From an uncultured Roseburia sp. (lineage in GTDB: Bacteria > Bacillota > Clostridia > Lachnospirales > Lachnospiraceae), in contig CAMUHN010000012.1 in the NCBI GenBank assembly GCA_947088675.1, forward strand, positions 1-57,696: a stretch of DNA of 57,696 bases, given 5' to 3'. Both the position numbers and the translations under genes were made by a program. Under the pieces are notes generated by a model. That model had not been told where the DNA came from. It saw only the letters and a program-made list of their open reading frames with translations, and did not search any database. Position 1 is the first letter of the stretch, and the number at the start of each line of letters is the position of its first letter. This document shows positions 7,867-16,525 of the stretch, piece after piece.

Positions 7867-10392
7867 ATGAAGAAGTATAACAGTGAAAGGATTCCCAAGA
7901 CAGAGCGGATAACAAAGCTGGTCGAGCATCTCTATGCGAAACTGCCGGAGATTGAATCCGCAAGGGCAATCCTGTTGACGGAATCATTTAAACAGACCGA
8001 GAATGAACCGATGATCATTCGCAAGGCGAAAGCGTTTGCCCATATTTTGGAGCAGATCCCGATCATTATACGCGAGGGGGAGCTGATTGTGGGCAGTTCC
8101 ACAATTGCCCCGAGAGGCTGCCAGACGTATCCGGAATTTTCCTATGACTGGATGGAAAAAGAGTTTGATACGGTTGCGACGCGGGAGGCCGATCCCTTTT
8201 ATATTGCGGACCAGACAAAAAGGGAGCTGTTAGAGGCGGATGCGTATTGGAGCGGAAAGACAACAAGCGAACTTGCTACGGCCTATATGGCGCCGGAGAC
8301 GATCAGGGCAATGGAGCACAATATGTTTACGCCGGGCAATTATTTTTATAACGGTGTCGGACATTTTACGGTGCAGTATGAAAAGGTCATTGCGATCGGA
8401 TTTGAAGGCATTATGCAGGAAGTGGAAGAAGCGCTTGCCCGCTGTCAGGTCGGAGACGCGGACTATGCGACAAGAAGCCGGTTTTATGAGGCAGTGTTAA
8501 TCAGCTGCCGTGCGGTGATCGGCTATGCAAACCGGTATGCGCAGCTTGCCGAAAAAGAGGCCGCTGCCTGCAGCGATCCGGTACGCAGGTCGGAACTTTT
8601 ACAGATTGCGAAAAACTGCAGCAGAGTGCCGGCAAAAGGGGCGCAGACGTTCCATGAAGCGTGTCAGAGCTTCTGGTTTGTACAGCAGCTGCTTCAGCTT
8701 GAATCATCCGGACATTCGATTTCGCCGGGACGTTTTGACCAGTATATGTATCCTTATTACAGGAAAGATCTTGATGAAGGCAGGCTGACAAGAGAACAGG
8801 CGCAGGAATACATAGACTGTATCTGGGTAAAATTAAACGATTTGAACAAGTGCCGTGATGCCGAGAGTGCAAAAGGATTTGCGGGCTACAGCCTGTTTCA
8901 GAATCTGATTGTGGGCGGCCAGGATGAGAACGGGCGCGATGTGACGAACGATCTGTCGTTTATGTGTATCGAAGCTTCGTTCCATGTATTTTTGCCGCAG
9001 CCTTCGCTTTCCATCCGTGTCTGGAACGGTTCCCCGCATGATCTTCTGGTGCGTGCGGCGGAGCTGACGAGGACAGGAATCGGGCTTCCGGCCTATTACA
9101 ATGACGAAGTGATTATTCCGTCGCTGATGAGCATGGGGCTGACGCTTGAGGATGCGAGGACATACAATATCATCGGCTGCGTGGAGCCGCAGAAAGCGGG
9201 TAAGACAAACGGATGGCATGACGCCGCATTCTACAATATGTGCAGGCCGTTAGAGCTCGTCTTCCAAAACGGAATCGACTGCGGAGAGCAGATCGGACCG
9301 GCTACCGGCGAAGTTGAGGACATGCAGACGTTTGAGGAATTTTATGACGCCTATAAGACGCAGATGGAATATTTTATTTCGCTGCTTGTCAATGCGGACA
9401 ACGCAATCGATCAGGCACATGCCGAGCGTGCGCCGCTTCCGTTTCTGGCGTGTATGGTGGACGACTGCATCAAACGCGGAAAGACATGCGAACAGGGAGG
9501 CGCCGTTTATAACTTTACGGGTCCGCAGGGATTTGGAATCGCGAATGTCGCCGACTCTCTTTACGCGATAAAAACACTTGTCTATGACGAGAAAAAAGTT
9601 TCCATGGCGGATTACAAAAAGGCATTGACATTCAATTACGGCAAAGAAGTCAACGAACTTGTCGTTGCACAGATTTCCGGAAAAGTAGCAAGGGAATTTG
9701 CAATGAACGGCGTAAAGGCAGATTCCGCAATGGTTGCTTCGGCGACACAGGAGATCTTAAGACAGTCGGTGACAGCCGAGGATCAGAGGAAATTCAAAGA
9801 ACTTCTTGAGCTGATTGAGAACGTGCCGAAATTCGGCAATGACAATGAGATTGTAGATAAGTTTGCAAGAGACGCCGCTTATACTTATACAAAACCGCTG
9901 CTGAAATATTATAACCCGAGAGGCGGGAGATTCCAGGCAGGCCTTTATCCGGTTTCCGCTAACGTACCGCTTGGCGCACAGACAGGCGCGACGCCGGACG
10001 GAAGACTTGCAGGCGTTCCGGTGGCAGACGGCGTTTCGCCGTCCGCAGGCAAGGATGTGCATGGGCCGACCGCAGCTGCAAACTCCGTATCGACGTTAGA
10101 TCACGGGATCGCATCAAACGGCACATTGTTTAACCAGAAATTCCATCCGTCGGCATTAAGCGGCGACGAGGGGCTTGACAATTTTGTGAGCTTAATCCGC
10201 ACATACTTCGATAAAAAGGGAAGCCATATGCAGTTTAACGTAGTATCCAGAGAGACGCTTCTTGATGCGCAGAAACATCCGGAAAATTATAAACATCTTG
10301 TTGTGCGTGTGGCCGGATACAGCGCACTGTTCACAACGCTCTCAAAGAGCCTTCAGGACGATATCATCCGGCGTACCGAGCAGGGCTTCTAA
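7867..10392 (+). CDS. Glycyl radical propane-1,2-diol dehydratase
   Basis: Large glycyl radical enzyme, 841 residues, predicted to convert (S)-1,2-propanediol to propanal without vitamin B12. The thiyl radical Cys438 is in GCVEPQ with Glu440 two residues on. The glycyl radical Gly817 is in the C-terminal RVAGYSALF loop. Diol-dehydratase contact residues are present: His166 (GVGHF), His283-Ser284 (SGHSIS) and Asp452 (GWHDAAF), matching the glycerol/propanediol dehydratase subgroup rather than choline lyase or pyruvate formate-lyase. The ATG at 7867 is chosen for its TTGGAGG site 5 bases upstream; the frame stays open back to 7690, but that part overlaps the promoter. It is the first gene of the BMC operon, followed 9 bp on by its activase. 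No obvious N-terminal encapsulation helix is seen. Oxygen-sensitive enzyme of the compartment lumen. Confidence 0.93.
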   Translation: MKKYNSERIPKTERITKLVEHLYAKLPEIESARAILLTESFKQTENEPMIIRKAKAFAHILEQIPIIIREGELIVGSSTIAPRGCQTYPEFSYDWMEKEFDTVATREADPFYIADQTKRELLEADAYWSGKTTSELATAYMAPETIRAMEHNMFTPGNYFYNGVGHFTVQYEKVIAIGFEGIMQEVEEALARCQVGDADYATRSRFYEAVLISCRAVIGYANRYAQLAEKEAAACSDPVRRSELLQIAKNCSRVPAKGAQTFHEACQSFWFVQQLLQLESSGHSISPGRFDQYMYPYYRKDLDEGRLTREQAQEYIDCIWVKLNDLNKCRDAESAKGFAGYSLFQNLIVGGQDENGRDVTNDLSFMCIEASFHVFLPQPSLSIRVWNGSPHDLLVRAAELTRTGIGLPAYYNDEVIIPSLMSMGLTLEDARTYNIIGCVEPQKAGKTNGWHDAAFYNMCRPLELVFQNGIDCGEQIGPATGEVEDMQTFEEFYDAYKTQMEYFISLLVNADNAIDQAHAERAPLPFLACMVDDCIKRGKTCEQGGAVYNFTGPQGFGIANVADSLYAIKTLVYDEKKVSMADYKKALTFNYGKEVNELVVAQISGKVAREFAMNGVKADSAMVASATQEILRQSVTAEDQRKFKELLELIENVPKFGNDNEIVDKFARDAAYTYTKPLLKYYNPRGGRFQAGLYPVSANVPLGAQTGATPDGRLAGVPVADGVSPSAGKDVHGPTAAANSVSTLDHGIASNGTLFNQKFHPSALSGDEGLDNFVSLIRTYFDKKGSHMQFNVVSRETLLDAQKHPENYKHLVVRVAGYSALFTTLSKSLQDDIIRRTEQGF

Positions 10393-10401
10393 GGAGGCGC
10401 A

Positions 10402-11196
10402 ATGGAGAATATATTGCAGACAAAAGGGCGTATTTTTGACATTCAAAGATATTCCATTCATGACGGCAAGGGAATCCGCACGATTGTGTTTTTAAAGGGA
10501 TGTGTCTTAAGATGCCGCTGGTGCTGCAACCCCGAGTCGCAGGAATTCGGAATACAGACTATGAAAGTGGCCGGGAAACCGAAAGTGATCGGTCGGGACG
10601 TCACTGTGGAAGAAGTGATGGAAGTTGTGGAAAAAGACCGCGGCTATTACCGCAGAAGCGGCGGCGGTCTGACCCTTTCCGGCGGGGAGAGCCTGTGCCA
10701 GCCGGATTTTGCGCAGGCGCTTCTTAAAACGGCAAAATCAATCGGGATCAACACTGCGATGGAAAGCATGGGATGTGCGCCGTATGAAGTGATTGAGCGG
10801 ATTCTGCCATATCTTGACACATATTTGATGGACATAAAACATACGAATATAGCAAAACATAAAGAATTTACGGGACGGGCGAATGATTTGATGCTGGAAA
10901 ACGCAAGAAAGATTGCGGAATCCGGACAAACGAACCTTGTGATACGCGTCCCGGTGATCCCGACCTTTAACGATACGCCGGAGGAGATTGCTGCGATTGC
11001 CAGATTTTCGGACCGGCTGCCCGGCGTCAGGAAGATACATCTTCTGCCATACCACAGGCTCGGGCAGGATAAATACGAGGGACTTTCGAGAGAATATCTG
11101 ATGGGGGACATTCTTCCGCCGGAAAACGAACATATGGCAATGTTAAAGAAAACAGTGGAGAGTGTGTCAGGACTGAAATGTCAGATCGGCGGTTAG
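10402..11196 (+). CDS. Glycyl radical enzyme activating protein (radical SAM)
   Basis: A 264-residue radical SAM enzyme that would generate the glycyl radical on the dehydratase just upstream by abstracting hydrogen with a 5'-deoxyadenosyl radical. The cluster motif CVLRCRWC (CxxxCxxC) lies at about residues 34-41, followed by GGGLTLSGGE for SAM binding and DIKHTN further on. Most activases of dehydratase-type GREs carry an inserted ferredoxin domain with two extra 4Fe-4S motifs after the first cluster. Here the gap is only about 50 residues and has no CxxCxxC set, so this is the short form, like pyruvate formate-lyase activase. An AAGGAGG site precedes the ATG. Confidence 0.92.
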   Translation: MENILQTKGRIFDIQRYSIHDGKGIRTIVFLKGCVLRCRWCCNPESQEFGIQTMKVAGKPKVIGRDVTVEEVMEVVEKDRGYYRRSGGGLTLSGGESLCQPDFAQALLKTAKSIGINTAMESMGCAPYEVIERILPYLDTYLMDIKHTNIAKHKEFTGRANDLMLENARKIAESGQTNLVIRVPVIPTFNDTPEEIAAIARFSDRLPGVRKIHLLPYHRLGQDKYEGLSREYLMGDILPPENEHMAMLKKTVESVSGLKCQIGG

Positions 11197-11239
11197 TGTG
11201 AGAAAGCCGCAGGGACGGCATTCTTTGGAGAGGGATTGT

Positions 11240-11611
11240 ATGCTGGATTCAAATACACTGGAAAACGGAATGAGAATTATACAGGAGTCGGTGCCGGGGC
11301 GTCAGGTGACGCTGGCGCATATTATTGCGAGTCCGGACAGAACTCTGTACGAAAAACTGGGACTTGACCCCAAAATCGACTACGAGAGAGCTGCAATCGG
11401 CGTGACAACGGTAACGCCGTCGGAGACGGCAATTATTATGGCCGATATTGCGATGAAAGCAAGCGGGATTCATCTTGGATTTGTAGACCGCTTCAGCGGT
11501 TCCCTGATTATCACGGGGACGGTAAGCGAAGTGCAGGCCGCAATAGAAGCCATGCAGGATTATGTGGAAGAAAAGTTAGGTTACACTGTCTGCCCGATTA
11601 CAAAGACATGA
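11240..11611 (+). CDS. pduU: BMC shell protein, EutS/PduU-like (permuted)
   Basis: A 123-residue hexameric shell protein of the circularly permuted EutS/PduU class. Typical features: the N-terminal beta-barrel strand and RQVTLAHIIASPD, then AIGVTTVTPSETAIIMADIA, GFVDRFSGSLIITG and the C-terminal LGYTVCPITKT. The PduU class forms a small barrel capping the hexamer face. The ATG at 11240 is preferred (GGAGAGGG upstream) over an in-frame GTG at 11198 that would add a non-conserved basic tail. Its stop overlaps the next ATG (ATGA). Confidence 0.9.
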   Translation: MLDSNTLENGMRIIQESVPGRQVTLAHIIASPDRTLYEKLGLDPKIDYERAAIGVTTVTPSETAIIMADIAMKASGIHLGFVDRFSGSLIITGTVSEVQAAIEAMQDYVEEKLGYTVCPITKT

Positions 11612-12063
11612 GAAAACTGATTTTAATGGGGCGCAGCGAGGCAGGAAAGACAACGCTGACACAGGCGCTGCGCGGCGAAGAAATTCATTATTACAAGACG
11701 CAGTATGTCAATCATTTTGAGAGCGTGATTGATACGCCGGGAGAGTACGCGCAGAGCCACAGACTTGGAAAAGCTCTTGCGCTCTATACCTACGAAGCTG
11801 ACGTCGTCGGCATCCTGGTTTCGGCGACGGAGCCGTACTCGATTTTTCCGCCGAACGTGACCTGCCAGGCCAATCGGGAATGCATTGGAATTGTAACAAA
11901 AATAGACCTGCCGAACGCCAATATCCCAATGGCAGACAGATGGCTTGAGATTGCAGGCTGTAAGAAGATATTCCATGTCAATTCCTTAGAGGGGGTCGGC
12001 GTCCCCGAAATTTTGGAGTATCTCAGAGAAGATACCGAAAAAACCAAAATAAGTGAGTTATAA
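11608..12063 (+). CDS. EutP/PduV-family GTPase-like protein
   Basis: A 151-residue P-loop protein of the EutP/PduV group found in BMC loci. The P-loop GRSEAGKTT is at residues 8-16, an IDTPGEY switch at about 41-47, and TKIDLP (the NKxD-like base motif) at about 96-101. Salmonella PduV has been tied to compartment movement and associates with the shell; EutP has been reported to act as an acetate kinase. Here it is translationally coupled (ATGA) to the PduU-like gene, which fits a shell-linked role. With no propionate kinase in the window, a small-acid kinase role is also worth keeping open. Confidence 0.85.
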   Translation: MRKLILMGRSEAGKTTLTQALRGEEIHYYKTQYVNHFESVIDTPGEYAQSHRLGKALALYTYEADVVGILVSATEPYSIFPPNVTCQANRECIGIVTKIDLPNANIPMADRWLEIAGCKKIFHVNSLEGVGVPEILEYLREDTEKTKISEL

Positions 12064-12065
12064 AT

Positions 12066-12087
12066 GTTTCCTTAATTTACGGGAAAC
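12066..12087 (+). other. Intra-operon hairpin
   Basis: GTTTCC (12066-12071) pairs with GGAAAC (12082-12087) over a 10-base loop, just after the EutP-like stop and 50 bp before the aldolase. No T-run follows, so it is not a clear terminator. It could protect or separate mRNA segments. Confidence 0.4.
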
Positions 12088-12137
12088 AACAATGCAACTA
12101 TATAGAAAGATTACTATTTTAAGGAGGAGTACAAGCA

Positions 12138-12986
12138 ATGATTAATGAAATGGAAATTAAGAAACAGATCTGTGAGGTCGGCAAAAGAATTTACAACCGC
12201 AACATGGTAGCGGCAAATGACGGAAATATTTCTGTAAAATTAAACGACCATGAGTTTTTATGCACACCGACAGGCGTGTCCAAAGGTTTCATGACGCCGG
12301 AGTTTATCTGTAAAGTGGACGAGAACGGAAACGTAATCCAGGCAAACAAAGGATTCAAACCGTCTTCTGAGATTAAAATGCATATGCGCGTTTATCAGAA
12401 ACGCCCGGACGTAGGCTCGGTGGTACATGCACATCCGACCTTTGCAACTTCTTTTGCAATTGCCGGTATTCCGCTGACACAGCCGATTATGCCGGAAGCG
12501 GTGATCGCACTTGGATGCGTTCCGATTGCAGAGTACGGCACACCGTCTACAATGGAGATTCCGGACAACCTTGAGAAATACCTGCCGTATTTTGACGCAG
12601 TACTTCTTGAGAGCCACGGCGCGCTGACATGGAGCACAGATCTTCTGGCGGCATATCACAAGATGGAGAGCGTTGAGTTCTATGCAGAGCTTCTTTACAA
12701 ATCCAAAATGCTTGGCGGACCAAAGGAATTTGACACCGCAAACATTAAAAAATTATATGAGATTCGCCGTAAATTCGGTATGCCGGGCAAACATCCTGCA
12801 AATATCTGCTTAAACAAGGGCAAGGAAAACTGCCATAACTGCGGCGGCGGATGCGGAAGCGCAGATTATGCAAATATGCCGGGTTATCAGTACAATTTCG
12901 GCTGCGACTGTGAGAATAGCGGCGGAAGCGTCGACGAGAATGCAATTGCAGAGATTGTGAAAAAAGTGATTTCCGAAATGAGATAA
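12138..12986 (+). CDS. Class II aldolase (rhamnulose/fuculose-1-phosphate type) with encapsulation tail
   Basis: A 282-residue class II (zinc) aldolase of the fuculose-1-phosphate family, predicted to split L-rhamnulose-1-phosphate (or L-fuculose-1-phosphate) into DHAP and L-lactaldehyde. Zinc ligands are visible: His97 and His99 (VHAHPT) and His160 (ESHGAL), with the phosphate loops NDGNIS and TPTGVSKG and Glu78 as likely acid/base. Beyond the ~210-residue catalytic core comes a glycine/cysteine-rich linker (Cys232, 235, 239, 256, 258; NCHNCGGGCG and GCDCEN), then an amphipathic helix DENAIAEIVKKVISEM at 266-281. The helix is a typical encapsulation peptide that directs cargo into a BMC shell. 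The cysteine-rich linker could bind metal or form disulfides and is unusual for aldolases. AAGGAGG precedes the ATG. Confidence 0.93.
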   Translation: MINEMEIKKQICEVGKRIYNRNMVAANDGNISVKLNDHEFLCTPTGVSKGFMTPEFICKVDENGNVIQANKGFKPSSEIKMHMRVYQKRPDVGSVVHAHPTFATSFAIAGIPLTQPIMPEAVIALGCVPIAEYGTPSTMEIPDNLEKYLPYFDAVLLESHGALTWSTDLLAAYHKMESVEFYAELLYKSKMLGGPKEFDTANIKKLYEIRRKFGMPGKHPANICLNKGKENCHNCGGGCGSADYANMPGYQYNFGCDCENSGGSVDENAIAEIVKKVISEMR

Positions 12987-13014
12987 TCCTTTCGGAGAGG
13001 AGGTATTGAGCCCG

Positions 13015-13494
13015 ATGAATCATACGGAAATGGAAAATACGGTGCGCGAGGTTGTGCGCCAGGTAAAAGGACTTTCCACAATGAATTTAAAGCTGGCCAC
13101 GCTTTTAATCGAAAAAGTGGAGGAAGAGGCAGCGAGGATGGGTGTCAATGCCGTAGTTGCGGTTTCAAATGCAGCGGGCCGTCCGATTGCAGTGCATTGT
13201 ATGGACGGTTCTTACATCGGAAGCTATGACGTGGCGTTAAACAAAACATTTACGTCCGTTGCCTTTCAGATGTCAACGGCCGAACTTGCAAAGCTTGCTG
13301 CGCCGGGCGGTTCCCTTTACGGTATCCAGAATACAAACGAGGGGAAAATCGTGATCTTCGGGGGCGGCGAGCCCCTGACGGTAAACGGCGTTATGATAGG
13401 GGCGATCGGTGTCAGCGGCGGGACCGCAGAGCAGGATACGAAGCTTGGCGCCTACGGAAAAAATATATTAAAGGATGTGATATCTTGGAAATGA
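13015..13494 (+). CDS. PduO C-terminal-like / GlcG-HbpS heme-binding family protein
   Basis: A 159-residue protein of the GlcG/HbpS/PduO-C family (DUF336): MNLKLATLLIEKVEEEAARMGVNAVVAVSNAAGRPIAVHCMDG, then TFTSVAFQMST and a glycine-rich IVIFGGGEPL...IGAIGVSGG end. In Salmonella PduO this domain follows the adenosyltransferase domain and binds heme. Here it stands alone in a B12-free pathway, so cobalamin adenosylation is unlikely and a redox, cofactor or structural role is more plausible. The ATG at 13015 is chosen, 11 bases after AGGAGG; a TTG at 13006 is too close to that site. The stop overlaps the start region of the next gene. Confidence 0.8.
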   Translation: MNHTEMENTVREVVRQVKGLSTMNLKLATLLIEKVEEEAARMGVNAVVAVSNAAGRPIAVHCMDGSYIGSYDVALNKTFTSVAFQMSTAELAKLAAPGGSLYGIQNTNEGKIVIFGGGEPLTVNGVMIGAIGVSGGTAEQDTKLGAYGKNILKDVISWK

Positions 13495-14876
13495 CAGAGA
13501 GCCAGATTAAGAGTATTGTCGGGGAAGTCATGGCTAAAATGCAGTTGAGCAGCGGCGTTGCCGGAATGCATGGCGTATTTTCCGATATGAATACGGCGAT
13601 AGAGAAAGCAAAAGCGGCACAGAAAATAGTTCGCGTCATGTCAATGGACCAGCGTGAAAAAATTATTTCCTGTATCCGTACAAAAATCAAAGAGAACGCC
13701 GAGACGTTTGCGCGCATGGGCGTCGATGAGACAGGCATGGGCAATGTCGGCGATAAAATTTTAAAACATCTTCTGGTGGCGGAAAAAACACCGGGGACGG
13801 AAGATATCAGGACAGAGGCATGGTCGGGAGACAGAGGACTTACCCTGATTGAGATGGGACCGTTTGGTGTAATCGGTGCGATTACCCCATGTACCAACCC
13901 GAGCGAAACTGTTCTCTGCAATACAATCGGGATGCTTGCCGGCGGAAATACCGTAGTATTTAACCCGCATCCGCAGGCAATCCGCACAACGATATTTGCG
14001 ATCAATCTGATCAACGAAGCTTCCATGGAAGCAGGCGGGCCGGACAATATCGCATGTACCGTAGAAAAGCCGACGCTTGATTCAAGCGCGGTTATGATGA
14101 AGCACAAAGACATTCCGCTTCTTGTTGCAACAGGAGGTCCTGGCGTCGTGACGGCCGTACTCTCAAGCGGCAAGAGAGGGATCGGCGCAGGAGCCGGCAA
14201 TCCGCCGGCGCTGGTCGATGAGACAGCCGATATCCGAAAAGCAGCGGAAGATATCGTAAACGGATGTACCTTTGACAACAACCTGCCATGTATCGCAGAA
14301 AAGGAAATTGTAGCGGTAGATTCCATTTGTGACGAGCTGATGAAATATATGGTGGAGGAGCAGGGATGTTACCTTGCTTCCAAAGATATACAGGATCGCC
14401 TTATAGCAACTGTATTTACAGAAAAAGGCGCCCTAAACCGCAAATGTGTCGGAAGAAGCGCAAAAGCGCTGTTAAAGATGGTAGGCGTAGATGTGCCGGA
14501 CAATATCCGCTGCATCACATTTGAAGGGCCAAAGGAGCATCCGCTGATTGCGGAGGAGCTGATGATGCCGATTTTGGGCGTTGTGCGTGCGAAAAACTTC
14601 AAAGACGCGGTCGAGCAGGCCGTTTGGTTAGAGCATGGCAACCGCCATTCCGCGCATATCCATTCCAAAAATGTGGATCGTATTACCGAGTATGCAAGAG
14701 CGCTTGATACGGCGATCCTTGTTAAGAACGGGCCGTCCTATGCGGCGCTTGGGTTCGGCGGGGAGGGATTCCCGACCTTTACGATTGCAAGCCGTACCGG
14801 CGAGGGATTAACAAGCGCAGCGACTTTTACAAAGCGCAGACGCTGCACAATGTCAGACAGTCTTTGTATCCGATAG
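13485..14876 (+). CDS. pduP: CoA-acylating propionaldehyde dehydrogenase (PduP-like)
   Basis: A 463-residue aldehyde dehydrogenase predicted to oxidise propanal to propanoyl-CoA with NAD+ inside the compartment. The catalytic Cys269 sits in FDNNLPCIAEKE, diagnostic of the PduP/EutE acylating group, with the preceding GAGAGNPPALVDE nucleotide loop. The N-terminal helix TESQIKSIVGEVMAKMQ followed by a glycine/serine linker is a classic encapsulation peptide. TTG at 13485 has an AAGGA site 9 bases upstream; ATG at 13491 overlaps the previous stop (ATGA) and would remove only two residues, so either start is possible. It recycles NAD+/NADH with the alcohol dehydrogenase downstream and hands CoA ester to PduL. 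Confidence 0.92.
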   Translation: MEMTESQIKSIVGEVMAKMQLSSGVAGMHGVFSDMNTAIEKAKAAQKIVRVMSMDQREKIISCIRTKIKENAETFARMGVDETGMGNVGDKILKHLLVAEKTPGTEDIRTEAWSGDRGLTLIEMGPFGVIGAITPCTNPSETVLCNTIGMLAGGNTVVFNPHPQAIRTTIFAINLINEASMEAGGPDNIACTVEKPTLDSSAVMMKHKDIPLLVATGGPGVVTAVLSSGKRGIGAGAGNPPALVDETADIRKAAEDIVNGCTFDNNLPCIAEKEIVAVDSICDELMKYMVEEQGCYLASKDIQDRLIATVFTEKGALNRKCVGRSAKALLKMVGVDVPDNIRCITFEGPKEHPLIAEELMMPILGVVRAKNFKDAVEQAVWLEHGNRHSAHIHSKNVDRITEYARALDTAILVKNGPSYAALGFGGEGFPTFTIASRTGEGLTSAATFTKRRRCTMSDSLCIR

Positions 14877-14883
14877 GATACAA
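14864..14883 (+). other. Perfect hairpin at the pduP stop codon
   Basis: TTGTATCC (14864-14871) pairs with GGATACAA (14876-14883) around a GATA loop. The TAG stop (14874-14876) lies in the loop and first stem base. No T-run follows, so an mRNA-stability or processing role is more likely than termination. Confidence 0.5.
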
Positions 14884-14952
14884 TGAATCTGATATAAAAA
14901 TCTGAGAAATGTTTTCGGGGGTTTTACAATATATTTTAGGAGGTAACAGAAA

Positions 14953-16158
14953 ATGGATATGAACGCATCAGCGGTGGAAGCCATTGTAAAACAGGTATTA
15001 AACAGCATTTCAGGTTCTCCTGTTTCATCCGGCGCATCTTCTGCGGGCAGAGCTATTCCGCGTACGGCGCATGTTGCAATGCTTACATCCTTGGAGAATT
15101 TTGAAATAAAAGAATTTCCGATTCCGGAAGTCGGAGACGACGATATTCTTGTAAGAGTTGAGGGCTGCGGGATCTGCGGTACCGACGCGCATGAATTTAA
15201 ACGCGATCCGTTTGGCCTGATTCCGGTGGCGCTGGGCCATGAGGGAACAGGCGAGATCGTTAAAATGGGTAAGAATGTAAAAGTTGACAGCGCCGGAAAA
15301 CCGGTAAAAGTAGGCGATAAAGTTGTCACCTGTATGATATTCAAAGATAATCCGGATATCACAATGTTTGACTTAAATAAGCAGAATGTCGGCGGGGCCG
15401 ATGTATACGGTCTGCTTCCGGATGACGAGGTACATTTAAACGGGTGGTTTTCCGATTATATCTTTATCCGCGGCGGTTCCACATTCTTTAACGTAAGCGA
15501 TCTGGATCTGGATTCCCGCATTTTAATTGAACCGTGCGCCGTACTTGTTCATGCGGTAGAGCGTGCGAAATCGACAAACATATTAAGATTTAACAGCCGC
15601 GTTGTCGTTCAGGGCTGCGGGCCGATCGGACTGATCTGTATCGCTGTTTTAAAGACGATGGGAATCAACAATATCGTTGCGGTCGACGGCAACGAGGGAC
15701 GCCTTTCTTTTGCAAAGAGACTTGGCGCGTCCGGTTCCGCAAACTTCAAAGATTTTAATGGAATCGAGGGCCTGACGGAAGGCGTTAAGGCGCAGTTTGA
15801 CGGCCATCTGGCGGACTTTGCGTTCCAGTGTACCGGTTCCCCGGCAGGACATGCAAACATTTACAAATTTATCCGCAACGGCGGCGGTTTATGCGAACTT
15901 GGATTCTTCATCAACGGCGGCGATGCGACGATCAATCCGCATTTTGATATCTGCTCCAAAGAAATCACGACAGTCGGAAGCTGGGTATACACCCTGAGAG
16001 ATTACGCGACCACATTCGATTTCTTAAAGAGCGCAAAAGCAATCGGCCTTCCAATCAATGAGCTGATCACAGATAAATATCCGTTAAGCCAGATCAACGA
16101 GGCATATCGGAAGAATCTTGCGATGACCGGACTTAAGATTGCAGTTATGATGGATTAA
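14953..16158 (+). CDS. Zinc-type alcohol dehydrogenase with N-terminal encapsulation peptide
   Basis: A 401-residue medium-chain dehydrogenase/reductase. An N-terminal helix (NASAVEAIVKQVLNSIS, residues 4-20) and a Ser/Gly/Ala linker precede the catalytic domain, so it is targeted to the shell. Catalytic zinc residues: Cys72 in GCGICGTDAHEF and His96-Glu97 in GHEGTG. The NAD loop is VQGCGPIGL. The four-cysteine structural-zinc lobe is absent. It probably reduces propanal to propanol to regenerate NAD+. Reduction of lactaldehyde to 1,2-propanediol is also needed in this pathway and no other oxidoreductase for it is in the locus, so this enzyme may do both. This class differs from the iron-type PduQ/FucO enzymes used elsewhere for these steps. 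AGGAGG precedes the start. Confidence 0.88.
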   Translation: MDMNASAVEAIVKQVLNSISGSPVSSGASSAGRAIPRTAHVAMLTSLENFEIKEFPIPEVGDDDILVRVEGCGICGTDAHEFKRDPFGLIPVALGHEGTGEIVKMGKNVKVDSAGKPVKVGDKVVTCMIFKDNPDITMFDLNKQNVGGADVYGLLPDDEVHLNGWFSDYIFIRGGSTFFNVSDLDLDSRILIEPCAVLVHAVERAKSTNILRFNSRVVVQGCGPIGLICIAVLKTMGINNIVAVDGNEGRLSFAKRLGASGSANFKDFNGIEGLTEGVKAQFDGHLADFAFQCTGSPAGHANIYKFIRNGGGLCELGFFINGGDATINPHFDICSKEITTVGSWVYTLRDYATTFDFLKSAKAIGLPINELITDKYPLSQINEAYRKNLAMTGLKIAVMMD

Positions 16159-16191
16159 TCCGGATCAGACAGATAGAAAGGAGCCGGCTGG

Positions 16192-16509
16192 ATGGACGAG
16201 AGAGCAGTAGGAATGTTAGAGGTCTATGGTCTTGTCTGTGCGTTTATTGCGGCGGATGCAGGATGCAAGGCGGCAAATGTCACATTGGAGCCGTTTGACA
16301 AAAATAAGCCTGCCAATGCGGATTCACTTCCGGTGCCGCTTCTGGTGACAGTCAAGTTTCGCGGAAGCGTGGAGGATGTAACCGCGGCAGTAGAGGCGGG
16401 CAGACAGACAGCGGAGGAACTGACTGGCGTCGTTGTAAGCCATGTCATTCCAAGACCGACTCAGGACACATTAAAAATGTTAGGTATTTGTGCATTTGAC
16501 ACAAATTAG
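16192..16509 (+). CDS. BMC-H shell protein with inserted loop
   Basis: A 105-residue single BMC-domain protein: [30 protein letters not shown], a longer [14 protein letters not shown] loop between strands, then [19 protein letters not shown] and [13 protein letters not shown]. The loop lies where hexamer faces or pores are decorated, so this paralogue probably makes a facet tile with a different pore or surface. It is the first of four BMC-H genes in a row; GAAAGGAG precedes the ATG. Confidence 0.88.
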   Translation: MDERAVGMLEVYGLVCAFIAADAGCKAANVTLEPFDKNKPANADSLPVPLLVTVKFRGSVEDVTAAVEAGRQTAEELTGVVVSHVIPRPTQDTLKMLGICAFDTN

Positions 16510-16525
16510 AAAGCGAGGAATAAAA

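Noticed and set aside
11198-11239. Longer N-terminus of the PduU-like protein from a GTG at 11198
   Set aside because: Adds a basic non-conserved tail; the ATG at 11240 has a good ribosome site.
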